Shown here piece by piece: positions 8,459 through 18,302 of a stretch of DNA of 64,000 nucleotides (its first letter is position 1; every line of letters starts with the position of its first letter). A model generated the notes under the pieces. That model searched no databases. It was not told where the DNA came from and saw only the letters and a program-made list of their open reading frames with translations. The stretch comes from Trichomonas vaginalis G3 (taxonomy: Eukaryota > Parabasalia > Trichomonadida > Trichomonadidae). Made by a program: the position numbers and the translations under genes. The stretch is from positions 15,220,082 through 15,284,081 of the forward strand of contig NC_067207.1 of assembly GCF_026262505.1 (NCBI RefSeq), in the 5' to 3' direction.

Positions 8459-9262
8459 AATGATTTTATTTTCAGAATAAAACTTTACGTTAAACACTCA
8501 CAATTTTGCTTTACACAAAAATATAATCAAAAATCAATGCTCAAAGACCAAACATAATTGAAACATCAAATATTTCCCATGAAGTCTCTTATACATAGAT
8601 CAAAAATCGATCATTTTGGGACAAGGGTAGTGATATCAAATGTATGAGATAATATAACATTATGTGTTTTGTTTATCAAAAAAATCATGTTTGTTAATTT
8701 TGAAAATGTTTTTAGCATGTCAGGCGTACTTTTACATCAAAATAAAAACACATAAGAAAGATTTACTTATTTGATATGTAAAGTAGCCACGCTGAGCAAC
8801 ATTCTGATATTTACAAACATCTGGATATATAAATTCACAAACAGACGACTCACATTGATAATTTGTATCAATTGGAGTTCTTCCCATGAATTTGGGTAAT
8901 TTATATTGTGGAGTAACGTGGATATTAAAAATAGAATGTCCAAGTATTGATAAATATAGATCACATCCATGGATGGATAAAAAAATGAAATGGTAAAATG
9001 TCATTTTTTACATTTTCCAGCCGATTACTAGTTAAATTTGACATAGTCAATAATAAGTATGAGTTAAAAACGTCATGTTAATGTCCAAAACTAAGGTTTT
9101 ATTTTTCAATATACCAAAATCATCAGCAAAAAGAGATATCTCAAGGATTTGATATGATAAATAGCAATTATATGATTTTCTTATTACAAATGGCACAAAA
9201 GGAAGAGATATTGTCTCAAGAGAAAGATTTTTGGCTTCTGGACGATAGAAGATTTTCAAAAA
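8459..9262. other. Intergenic stretch
   Basis: About 800 AT-rich bases between the dUTPase and UTP6 genes, which point away from each other. A 90-codon minus-strand frame at 8732-9004 contains a cysteine-bearing stretch (NYQCESSVCEFIYPDVCKY) but has no recognised relative, no initiator and competes with a second open frame. I treat it as unsupported. No RNA gene or repeat was seen. Confidence 0.5.
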
Positions 9263-10882
9263 ATGGCGGAGAACGTTGAAGCGCGTCTTGAGCAGTTTAT
9301 TCCGGGATTTGAGCAACTCAAGCAGCTCCATCTGTTCAGCGATCACGATATCAAGACAATTATCAAAAAAAGAAGAGCATTCGAGTACGCATTAACAAGT
9401 CGCTCCGTTACACCCGACAAGTTTTTAGAATATATTCAATTTGAAGCCGCTTTCCTTGAGATTAACGAGAAAAGAAAAGAACAAAATGGTATTGACCCTA
9501 ATGTTACACGTCTTTTAATCGATGTTGATCTTCCGAAGCATATTCATTCAATTTATCGCAGAGCATTAGGCACATTCCCAGACAACATGAAGTTATGGGA
9601 ACTTTACTTCGACTTTTGCGAAAATAGAGGCGATATTAAGTCACTTCATTTTGCATTTGACGATTGCATCAAGAGACATGCAAATAAACCAGAAATATGG
9701 ATACGTGCAGCACGTTGGGAGATGACAGTTAACAATAACGTCGAACTTGCAATGAAATACATGGAACAATCTGTTACAGTGAATCCAGAAGTTCCTGAAC
9801 TCTATGCAGTGTATGCAGAGACAACAATCTTCCAAGCACAGCAAATTCAGCAGCGTAGAGAGGTCCAATCGATGGAAGCAACTTCAGATATTCTCAAAGC
9901 CCCTCTTGCCATATTTGATGCAGCATTGAAGAAGGCCAAGCCATTAGTTGAAGTTTTCAAGCATTTTAATACGATTTTCAAAAACTATAACCTCGATAAT
10001 AAAGATTTAATCGAAATGGCTTCATCTCAAGCCGATCCAGAGCTTTTAGCCGAGATAGCAGGTGCCAGTGAGAAACCAGAAGAAACATTCAACGAATACT
10101 TACAGAAATATCCATCAGAAGATCTTAAAATTTATTATGCGAAATACTTAGCTCGTAACAAGAAAGGAAAGGAGCTTGTAGCATTACTAGACCAAATAGA
10201 TGATTACACCACCGAAGAAGCCGAGTTTTTCTGCAAATGTCTCCTTGATTGTGGAATTGTTGACGATGCCGATGATTTCTTGACCGGAACACTCGAAACA
10301 AACGAGTTAAAGATCTGTAAGCTCAGAGTTATCGATGCCAGATCCTCATCACCCGAATCATTCAAAGAATCCGCGAAACAATTCATCAACAAACATCCGG
10401 AATCGAAGAAACTTCTAAATAACGTATTCCTATTTTACTTGGCCAAGAAAAATCCCAGTTTTGGCTTCTGGTTTACAACGGTTTCGGAAATTTCCTCCCA
10501 AGTTGACCCTGATGAGCTTTCTAAGTCATTAATGTTCACGAGAGCCAAGTTCGGATTGGAGAATACTGATAAACTGATCCAGAAGATACTCCCTGTCGTT
10601 GTTCCTTCCCCTGTTTTCATTGAAACATGTGTCAAAATATTAGATGAAATTTTTTCAACGGATCCGAAGGTTGAATCGAGAATTAGACAATTACACGAGA
10701 CCGCTGTAATGAAGTTTGGTCGCGAAAATCCAAAAGTATGGATAGATTTCTGTGGATTTGAATCAAAACTTCGAAATTGGAAGAAATTAGAGGAAATTAG
10801 AAAGAGAGCTGCTCGTATGTTGGATGATTCTTCTGAGTTTTCCAGATTGTATCAGGAAAAGTTCTGCAAAGTTCAAAATTAA
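9263..10882 (+). CDS. UTP6: UTP6-like small-subunit processome protein (HAT repeats)
   Basis: A 539-residue protein. The first 85 residues match the UTP6 N-terminal pattern: an opening like VEARLEQFIPGFEQLK, then IKTIIKKRRAFEYALTSR and FLEYIQFEAAFLEINEKRK. HAT (half-a-TPR) repeats follow, for example IYRRALGTFPDNMKLWELYF and CIKRHANKPEIWIRAARWEM at about 95-160, and the C-terminus has further repeats (KVWIDFCGFESKLRNWKKLE). UTP6 is a scaffold of the U3 snoRNA-bound processome that matures 18S rRNA in the nucleolus. Length is close to the usual 500-600. The leader is TTTTCAAAAA before the ATG, a weak initiator. No introns or breaks. Confidence 0.85.
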   Translation: MAENVEARLEQFIPGFEQLKQLHLFSDHDIKTIIKKRRAFEYALTSRSVTPDKFLEYIQFEAAFLEINEKRKEQNGIDPNVTRLLIDVDLPKHIHSIYRRALGTFPDNMKLWELYFDFCENRGDIKSLHFAFDDCIKRHANKPEIWIRAARWEMTVNNNVELAMKYMEQSVTVNPEVPELYAVYAETTIFQAQQIQQRREVQSMEATSDILKAPLAIFDAALKKAKPLVEVFKHFNTIFKNYNLDNKDLIEMASSQADPELLAEIAGASEKPEETFNEYLQKYPSEDLKIYYAKYLARNKKGKELVALLDQIDDYTTEEAEFFCKCLLDCGIVDDADDFLTGTLETNELKICKLRVIDARSSSPESFKESAKQFINKHPESKKLLNNVFLFYLAKKNPSFGFWFTTVSEISSQVDPDELSKSLMFTRAKFGLENTDKLIQKILPVVVPSPVFIETCVKILDEIFSTDPKVESRIRQLHETAVMKFGRENPKVWIDFCGFESKLRNWKKLEEIRKRAARMLDDSSEFSRLYQEKFCKVQN

Positions 10883-11029
10883 TTTTTTTTTGTGAAATTT
10901 TATAGATTTTTTTATAAAGTAATAAAATTTAGAGTTTTAAAACATTTAAATTTAGAATGTAAAATAGCTCTCGTGTAACAAATAAAAGAGGAATTTTATA
11001 ATATAAAAAAGTTTGTAATTTTCGCAATT

Positions 11030-11635
11030 TTAGCAGCAGCCCTTCTTTCCGACAGACTGGCCAGGTCTAAGTGTCCATTGGTCAAGTTCTTGGTCGCGTG
11101 GAGATTGAAGTCCGAACTTTCTTGAAACAGCTTGGCACATTTGAATGAATAACTGTTGGATATTGTTTGCTGTCTTAGCAGAGGTCTCGATGAATGGAAC
11201 GCCAAGAGAATCAGCGAATGCTTGGCCTTCATCACGACGAACAGCGCGTTTATCGCTTAAATCGGTTTTATTTCCTACAATTATGCGGCATACTTGCTTG
11301 TTTGCGAGTCTGTCAACATCTGATACCCATTTGCGTAAATTTTCAAATGATTTGCGATCGGTTATGTCATAAACTAATGCAATGGCGTGAGATCCATGAT
11401 AATAGTTAGAAACGATTGATTGGAAACGCTCCTGTCCGGCGGTATCCCAGATTTGGAGTTTTACTTGCTTTCCATCAACATCTAAAGTACGAATTTTGAA
11501 GTCGACGCCAATTGTTGAGACATAATTGTCACTAAATGTCTGATCGGAAAACTGGAGAAGAATAGAGCTTTTGCCAACTGCAGAATCGCCGATGATAAGG
11601 ATTTTATACAGTAAATCGAACTCACTCGAAGTCAT
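11030..11635 (-). CDS. Rab-family small GTPase (Rab1/Rab8-like)
   Basis: A 201-residue Rab. G1 is GDSAVGKSS (16-24), the effector/G2 region is STIGVDFKIRTL, G3 is WDTAGQERF, G4 is NKTD and G5 is ETSAK. The C-terminus KKGCC is a double-cysteine geranylgeranylation site that anchors the protein to membranes. Rabs switch between GDP and GTP states to recruit effectors in vesicle traffic; the IGVDFK and WDTAGQERFQSI stretches are closest to the Rab1/8/10 group, which acts in ER-Golgi and exocytic steps. The ATG is preceded on the minus strand by TCATCAA, an acceptable initiator. Subfamily assignment is uncertain because trichomonads have very many Rabs. Confidence 0.93.
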   Translation of the reverse strand: MTSSEFDLLYKILIIGDSAVGKSSILLQFSDQTFSDNYVSTIGVDFKIRTLDVDGKQVKLQIWDTAGQERFQSIVSNYYHGSHAIALVYDITDRKSFENLRKWVSDVDRLANKQVCRIIVGNKTDLSDKRAVRRDEGQAFADSLGVPFIETSAKTANNIQQLFIQMCQAVSRKFGLQSPRDQELDQWTLRPGQSVGKKGCC

Positions 11636-13449
11636 TTGATGACAAAACCGCCAGATGCTCGGTCAATATTCTTATCAAATAAATTTGTATTGTTAACCTA
11701 TGTGTAATATATTCGGATGGAGAAAACGTGAAAGTGACATTTTATATAAAATTTTTCAAACCGATATAAGAAATTTGTTTTTGATGGTATTAATAAAGTA
11801 CATCTACTTTAAAGTGTCCATAATTTTATCCTGAATCGAAATCTTATCTAAATTTTATGGAAGAATTTTAAAACTATGTTTTTTGATGCCTTCTATGAGT
11901 TCTATATATTACAATCGTCCATTGATGGCATAATATTTCATGTTGCAATAGAATTTTCAATTACCCAGATTTTCCTTACTTTTACCACTCCCCATGTAAT
12001 TTCTGGGGAAAACGATAATTCATTTTTTTTATGGATGAATAGATCGTTTTCCTTGAAAGGACCTCATATCTCTGGCTAAAAAGAGTGTCAGATCCTAAAT
12101 AGATTATTGATCTAGTGTACAAATCCAATAAAAAGCCTATTTTTTTGGCTTTTTTGGTGCTCATTTTTTCGAAGATCTACATGAATATGGGGAAACCATC
12201 GGATTTTTTTGGTTAACCCACATCTTCATGTAGTCTGGACTATCTTTCCTCGAAGGACCTCTTTACGGGTGTAAAAACTCATAAAGTTCTCAAAAGATTC
12301 ATTCTCGATCTCCATGCTGAAAGAATTTACAATAAAAAAGAGATCTACGCATCAAACTATAGCCATAAATGAACTGAACCCCTAAAGCTCAGCTCTTAGT
12401 TTATCAAAAACGTCGAAATCCTTCTCATTGCAATCAAATTTTCTCAATAACTCATAAGAAAAATCGAATTTTGATTAAGCCGATGTTATAGGTATCACAA
12501 ATACTACAAACTTGAGCAATATCGAAATTGCCAGCAAAAGTTTGAAATTGCATTGCTCATATTTGTTTTGTAAACTAAAAATCTGCTTATATTATTCATT
12601 AATTTTTTATATATTATTCATATACTTTAATAAAAACAATACTATTTCACCTTAAAAATGAATTTCATAAGTCAATATTATTTTTTTGAAAATGTATCAA
12701 TTTTCGATTAAAACAACATGAGAATAAAATTTACGCAAAATTATTTTAAAAAATGGTTTTAAAAATTTCCAATTGATTAAGAATAAGATTGCAAGAAGTT
12801 TTGAAGTTTAATTTTAAGAAAAAAAATTCGGATATTATTCATGGATCTAAGTAATCTGATATTTGAGTATCGGCACTATGCATAAAACATATATTTATAG
12901 TTTTTTTGGATTTTTATGATTTTAAATATATTCAAATTTGGCAATCCAATAGATTTTTAAAAAATAGGTAAATAAAAATAGATTACATATGCAGCAGATT
13001 TAGAACATGAAACAAATCTTATAGTGACCCAAAAAAAAATTCATGATCCAAAAAAGAAAAAAATTGGTTAAATGGGAATCAAACCTTGGCATAATGAATC
13101 ATTATGTCGGATGTTTCCACTACACTACACCAGCAGTTCCAAAAATACCCTTGGTGGTTATATTTAATAGCTACTCCCAACGATAGGCGGTGTCCCCAGC
13201 TTTAGAGAGGTGGTAAAAGTAAGGAAAATCTGGGTAATAAATTTTGAAGAATATATCTGGGTTACCAACCCTAAATATTTAACTACTTCGCCTAGTCTCC
13301 ACATATAGTTATCTATTTCAAATAAAATACTTCGAAATATTGGAGTTCTTGTCAAAACAAGAATTTATTCCGAAATTTATTATATTTCATAAAATCGAAG
13401 CAATATATTCGTTGATTAGTATATTTTGTAAAGTTAATACGTTAGAAAA
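11636..13449. other. Intergenic stretch with a candidate small transposon
   Basis: About 1.8 kb without a supported gene. It contains the inverted repeat described at 11960-13238, two similar segments near 12050 and 12250 (both with TTTTCC or TTTCCT followed by GAAGGACCTC or GAAAGGACCTC), and a tRNA-like stretch at about 13064-13140 on the minus strand that does not fold as a tRNA. Confidence 0.5.
11960..13238. mobile_element. Candidate non-autonomous element with 29-bp terminal inverted repeats
   Basis: ATTACCCAGATTTTCCTTAC and the following nine bases at 11960-11988 recur as an exact reverse complement at 13210-13238. The ends face inwards over 1.28 kb with no transposase. Flanks are GAATTTTCA on the left and AAATTTTGA on the right, an imperfect possible 9-base duplication. 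It could equally be two separate short repeats in opposite orientation. Confidence 0.45.
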
Positions 13450-14898
13450 ATGAGCAAAGGTATTACTCTGAATTTCGAATACATTGGTGCCCACATCAGT
13501 GAATATATTCAAAATGATAATTTCTTTGATACATTCGATCTCAAAGACATCAAAACAATCATGAAACATTCAAAATTAACTACAACACAGTTTATTTCTC
13601 TTCTCAAACAATCTTCATCAACTCTTAATTCTAGTAAATTATACAGGTGTACACGAAATGCGAATGTTACTATCCAAAACATCGACGACGTCATTTCAGT
13701 TCTTGAATCAGTCAAAAAATACATGAAAATGAATATATTTGATGGTATCATTGATTTTTTGAAGTTAACAGATAACGAACTGCGTAATTCTCCCAAAGAA
13801 ATCAAAAAGCTTCAAGAACAAATTCAAGGTTTTCAAAATGAAAAGAAACATGCACAAGAAAACAGCAAATATCCTCAAGATTTTTTAACTAAAATCTCAT
13901 CACTAAAAAAATCTGATGATTTTGATAGTGTTTACAAATTCTTTGAACAACTTTGTTCACAATGCAATCGAGATATGATTTCGAAAACATGTGAGGAAGG
14001 ACTTTGGGAAAAGACAACAGAATATGGAAGGAATGTTCTTCATGTTGGTTGTGAAAAAGGAAATCTTCAACTTGTCAAATCACTTGTCGAATGTGGTTGC
14101 AATAAAGAAACAAAGACTAATGATGGAAATACTCCACTCATTCAAGCATCATATTATGGTCATCTTGAAGTTGTTAAATATCTTATCTCTAATGGAGCTA
14201 ATAAAGAAGCACAGGCTAAATATGGATTTACTCCATTCATTTGGGCATCACATAATGGTCATCTTGCAGTTGTTAAATATCTCATCTCAGTTGGAGCTAA
14301 TAAAGAAGCAAAGATTAGTGATGGATGTACTTCATTCTTTTATGCATCATGTTTAGGTCATCTTGAAGTTGTTAAATATCTTATCTCTATTGGAGCTGAT
14401 ATAGAAATAAAGACTAATTCTGGATATACTCCACTCATTGGCGCATCCAATAGTGGTAAACTTGAAGTTGTTAAATATCTTATCTCAATTGGAGCTGATA
14501 AAGAAGCAAAGACTGATAAAGGATATACTCCACTCTATTGCGCATCTCATTTAGGTTATTCTGAAGTTGTTAAATATCTTATCTCAATTGGAGCTAATAT
14601 AGAAGCAAAGGATAATGATGGCTAGACTCCACTCATTAGAGCATCATATCAAGGTCATATTACAATTGTTCAATATCTTGTCTCAGCTGGAGCTAATATA
14701 GAAGCAAAGGATAAAGATGGATATACTCCACTCATTAGAGCAACAGATACTTTATATCTTTCTAGCATTGGAGTTGTTCAATTTCTTATCTCATCTGGAG
14801 CTAATAAAGAAGCAAAAACTAATGATGGAAAAACAGCTCTTTCAGTTGCAAAAAAGCAAAGTATAAGAGATTATTTGATTTCTATTGGATCCAAGTAA
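13450..14898 (+). pseudogene. Ankyrin-repeat protein, interrupted by one in-frame stop
   Basis: A host gene of 482 codons in one frame. Residues 1-150 are an alpha-helical N-terminal region seen in trichomonad ankyrin proteins; residues about 190-480 hold eight or nine ankyrin repeats (for example TPLIQASYYGHLEVVKYLIS, NGANKEAQAKYGFTPF). An in-frame TAG at 14623-14625 sits where the other repeats have a tyrosine codon before TPLI; the same frame continues for 91 further codons to a TAA at 14896-14898. Either the gene is a young pseudogene, or it is read as a 391-residue form, or it is a sequence error. Ankyrin repeats bind proteins; the partner is unknown. Confidence 0.8.
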
Positions 14899-16365
14899 TA
14901 AAATCGGAATCTAATGGAGTATTGCAATAACTTAATATAAAATTAATTAGAATTGAATAAATTGTCATTTTATATTGAATAATAAGGTCGTCAAAAAAAA
15001 TATTTAGCCATTAAGGATGCCCTTACATTCCATAAAAATACTTGAAATATATGATCATTATCGTGGTAAAACTTTGGGGCTCTAGATCGCTTTCTATGTA
15101 GAGTATTCAAAAGTGTTAAAATTTAAAAATAGAATAATATTTTCACTGATTTCTACTAAAATAAACTTTAGTTGCAAGTAAATATTATTATTTCACAATA
15201 ATAATGAAATTTTCTCTACTTACACTAGAATACACAGCAATTTTTTGGATTGCCGTTTACAATTTCCAATCAAAGCAAGATATGGGACACAGCAATGTCT
15301 TAAGTTAACTATGTTGTTCGACCTAGTTTATGCACCATATCGTAAAACCGTGTACCAAAAATCCAGAGATTTCTCCATGAATTGTGAGATCAATATGCAA
15401 TCAAACTTATATTTCTAAAATAATCATGTTGATACCAATGAATTCATGTTAAATTATAAAACCTTGTATTTCATTGGTGAAAAATTAATATATTTGATTG
15501 ATAAAATTTTAAAAACTCATCGGAAAAAAAGATTGGATGAAACTCATATTATATACTATATACACATTTCAAATATGCAAAAAAATATGATGGTAAGTCT
15601 GTCGCGTTTTTTCAAAAAAATCCAGAGGTCGGAATAATAGTTATTGTTTACTAGCATTGATGCCAGAATTTTTTCGCATGCAAATTTTATGTGGTTTGCA
15701 TACTGTTGAATAAACCTATATTTTTATAAAATTAGATTTTTTAATTTCTTCATATTAGATCTTTTTTAAAATATCGTTCGGTCAGGCTTTTATCCAAAAA
15801 GGAATGACTCTACTCAAATATTTGAACAATTCCTGATGTTACATGTTCTTGAGTTATATCATTTATAAAATTGAGAGGAAAATCAAAAAAATTGAATTAG
15901 GTTCATTCAATTTTTCTATTCTAATAACTTCATGAATATTCATTTTGTATCCGCATAATCAATATGGTAGAATATCATTGGAATTTAAAAAATTGTGACG
16001 GATGATATTTTGATTATGTGCTATTTTGGCCGTAAATCAAATCTGATTATCGCGAAAAACAATTATTATTCAGAAATATTATTAGAGTTAGTAGCTTATA
16101 AAAAATTAATATATATGGCAGAATACTAGATTCTAGATTTAAGTATATCAAAAGTTTTACATGCACAAAAAATCTGACATGGTGAGGGCATCCTTAAATT
16201 ATTAAACTAGAAATCATATTCTTCGAGTGTAAACATTTTAACACTCACAAACTTTTAGAAACAGGTGCATAGAATATGAATTCAAGTTAATTTTTCTCAC
16301 AAATTTGAAATTAATATAGACATGTGTAAGTTCTTGTCAGTACCTGAGATAACGATTAATAATTA
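14899..16365. other. Intergenic stretch holding a candidate transposon
   Basis: AT-rich DNA without a supported gene. Most of it is the TTAA-flanked candidate element at 15015-16193. A 63-codon frame at 15446-15637 has no support. Confidence 0.5.
15015..16193. mobile_element. Candidate TTAA- or TA-flanked non-autonomous DNA transposon
   Basis: The ends are GGATGCCCTTAC (15015) and GTGAGGGCATCC (to 16193), inverted and flanked on both sides by TTAA (15011-15014 and 16194-16197). Weaker similarity continues inward (TTGAAATAT against TTGATATAC). The 1.18-kb interior encodes nothing recognisable. TTAA flanks are typical of piggyBac-like elements; with the boundary moved two bases it would also fit a TA-inserting mariner relative. 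Confidence 0.5.
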
Positions 16366-16415
16366 ATGGAATGGTATTTCCAACTATTTTTCTTTTGTGA
16401 GGATTTTCAAGATTG

Positions 16416-16422
16416 TCACTTT
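16416..16422 (+). promoter_or_regulatory. Trichomonad initiator (Inr) of the GH47-like gene
   Basis: TCACTTT matches the trichomonad initiator consensus; transcription would begin at the A (16418), giving an 11-base leader before the ATG at 16429. It rules out the upstream in-frame ATG at 16366 as start. The same TCACTTT occurs before the hydrolase gene on the minus strand. Confidence 0.75.
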
Positions 16423-16428
16423 TCAGAA

Positions 16429-17763
16429 ATGCCTGGAAAGAAAGTACTCACAAAATCAGTAGTTAGGCGAATAGCTGAATATACATTTGTAGTAGTATTT
16501 TCTGCCTGTATCACCTTAATCATAATGAGTTTCAAATCACGTAATTTTTCCAAAATAATTAATTTTTCTAAAGGAAAAGTAATAAATCCGAGCTTTGAAG
16601 ATAGCGAAGAGAATAAAAAAATAGTCGAATATGCGAAAATAGCATTTAATACTTATGCAAAACATTGTTCAGATGCAGATGAAATTTATTTAGAAACTCA
16701 CAAGTGTAAAAGATCAGATGGATTCGTTTCAACAGCTGTGCAATCACTAGAAACTCTATATTTATTGAAATTGAATCCAGAATTCAAGAAGGCAAAAAGT
16801 ATCGTACTAGAGCATTTACAACCAAAGAAAATCGGTTGGGTAAACAGAGCACAGTTCTGGAACAAATGTATTGGAAGTTTAATCGGCGCATTTAGGTTAT
16901 CTCAAGATTCCGACTTAATTCACTTAGCTTTCACGCTTGCAGACTCTGTTATAGATTTACAAACATCCAAGCTACCAATGCATATCAATATTGCAAAGCA
17001 TCAGTCATCAAATGCAGAATGGCTGAATAGCTCAGTTCCAATTTCAGAAGTACTTGCAGGAGTGCCAGAACTATTGACACTCTATGCAATTAGCGGTCAA
17101 GATAAATACAAAAAAGCAGCTGATCATATAATCGCGAAAATTTCAAAGATAAGCGAAACTCCACTTCATTACGTTCATTTTAGAACTTTCCAACCAGTTG
17201 AGATAGGTACTATATTTAAGATTGATGGAAATATTCTTGATTATTACAATAATCTTGCAATTTTGAGCGGAATTACAGAAAACGAAAAAATTAAAGAGAA
17301 ATTAGAGTCAATAAATTCAAATATTAATGAGGTTTATTCAAAAGAACTGACTTTCGATCATTTATTTACAAAACAATTATATTCAAGGATTGGTATTGCT
17401 TTAATGTTCTCTGGCCACTTAGATGTTAAATCTAACTTTTATTTCGGCCAAACAATTCGTGAAAATTGGAGAACTATTACAGATTTCAGATTCAGAGGAA
17501 ATCCTCTCAGAGCATTACTAGAACATGATCAAACAGAGTTCAATAAAGTTGTTAATCATGTACTGAACTATACTAAGCTAAATGATGGCTTCACTGGTCA
17601 ATTATACACAAATAAGAAGAGATGGGTCAAAAGTGGGGTCCAAAACGCAGAATTTTTGGGAGAATGGCTAAAAGTTGTTGCTGAAAACATGAATCACAAT
17701 GATGAGATTACATCTGCGGCCAAAAATGTCAATGGACACATCCTTCGCATTGATAACTTATAA
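16429..17763 (+). CDS. GH47 alpha-mannosidase-like type II membrane protein
   Basis: A 444-residue protein with a short basic N-terminus (MPGKKVLTKSVVRRIAEY) and one membrane span (TFVVVFSACITLIIMSF), so a type II Golgi/ER topology. The rest follows the alpha/alpha-toroid pattern of class I (GH47) mannosidases: STAVQSLETLYLLKL for the usual DSLDTLYIMGL, FWNKCIGSLIGAFRLSQD for the GGLLSAYxLSGD helix, SEVLAGVPELLTLYAISGQD for the LAExGTLxxEFxxLS helix, and ILDYYNNLAIL for DSxYEYLLK. GH47 enzymes trim mannose from N-glycans. Several normally conserved acidic positions look changed here, so it may be a lectin-like or inactive relative. The initiator at 16416 decides the start. The family call rests on pattern matching by eye. 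Confidence 0.6.
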   Translation: MPGKKVLTKSVVRRIAEYTFVVVFSACITLIIMSFKSRNFSKIINFSKGKVINPSFEDSEENKKIVEYAKIAFNTYAKHCSDADEIYLETHKCKRSDGFVSTAVQSLETLYLLKLNPEFKKAKSIVLEHLQPKKIGWVNRAQFWNKCIGSLIGAFRLSQDSDLIHLAFTLADSVIDLQTSKLPMHINIAKHQSSNAEWLNSSVPISEVLAGVPELLTLYAISGQDKYKKAADHIIAKISKISETPLHYVHFRTFQPVEIGTIFKIDGNILDYYNNLAILSGITENEKIKEKLESINSNINEVYSKELTFDHLFTKQLYSRIGIALMFSGHLDVKSNFYFGQTIRENWRTITDFRFRGNPLRALLEHDQTEFNKVVNHVLNYTKLNDGFTGQLYTNKKRWVKSGVQNAEFLGEWLKVVAENMNHNDEITSAAKNVNGHILRIDNL

Positions 17764-18302
17764 TTATTTGTTGTTTTATTTTAAAAATATATACTATTTC
17801 TTATTTGTATATTTTTAATAGTCTGAACTTACAATTTTCCAATAATCTCTTAAATTTTTTTGATATCCATAAGTTTATGCTTTGTTATTAATGATGTACT
17901 TATAACGTACGGACACTACCTCAATTACACAACCTTCCGACAATACGAAACAAAATGATTAAATTTCGACAAAATCACTAAATGGATTACTCGCGATAGT
18001 TTCCAATTTGAGCAATAAATAATGTTCTGCTAGTAAATTCTTTCATTTCTGGCATACCGCTCAGAAGATCGCAATCAGCAACAATATGAAAAAATACAAA
18101 GTGTTTATCTTTTCATGGAACTATATTTAAGGTCACAAATGCATATTTTATTAGTAAAAATAGTATCTAGAGACTTATTCAGTAATTCAAAAAAAATTAG
18201 GAAATATCATTAAAATGCTCTCAATCCATGAGTTCAATTCTATGATATGCATGTATTTTTCATAAAAAAGGAATGCAAAAAAAATATTATAATTTTGAAA
18301 TT
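17764..18302. other. Intergenic stretch left of Maverick B
   Basis: AT-rich, no supported gene or repeat. The last six bases (GAAATT, 18297-18302) are the left copy of the Maverick B target duplication. Confidence 0.6.
18297..18302. repeat. Target-site duplication of Maverick B (copies 18297-18302 and 36556-36561)
   Basis: GAAATT directly borders both ends of the element. Six-base duplications are the family rule for Mavericks/Polintons. Confidence 0.95.

Noticed and set aside
8732-9004. 90-codon minus-strand frame with several cysteines
   Set aside because: No recognised relative, no initiator, and an overlapping frame of similar length; likely chance.
9047-9346. 99-codon frame opposite the start of UTP6
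   Set aside because: Shadow of the UTP6 gene and its leader.
13064-13140. tRNA-like stretch on the minus strand with a B-box-like GGTTTGATTCC and A-box-like TGTAGTGG
   Set aside because: The ends do not pair as an acceptor stem, the T stem has mismatches, and the centre is a CATAATG-ATT-CATTATG palindrome, not a normal anticodon arm. At best a decayed tRNA relic.
13159-13240. Trichomonad-type intron signals near ankyrin gene
   Set aside because: No GTATGT/ACTAACACACAG pair was found; all supported genes read as single exons.
16366-16428. Upstream ATG giving a 21-residue longer GH47-like protein
   Set aside because: The initiator TCACTTT at 16416 lies after it, so transcripts should start downstream of this ATG.
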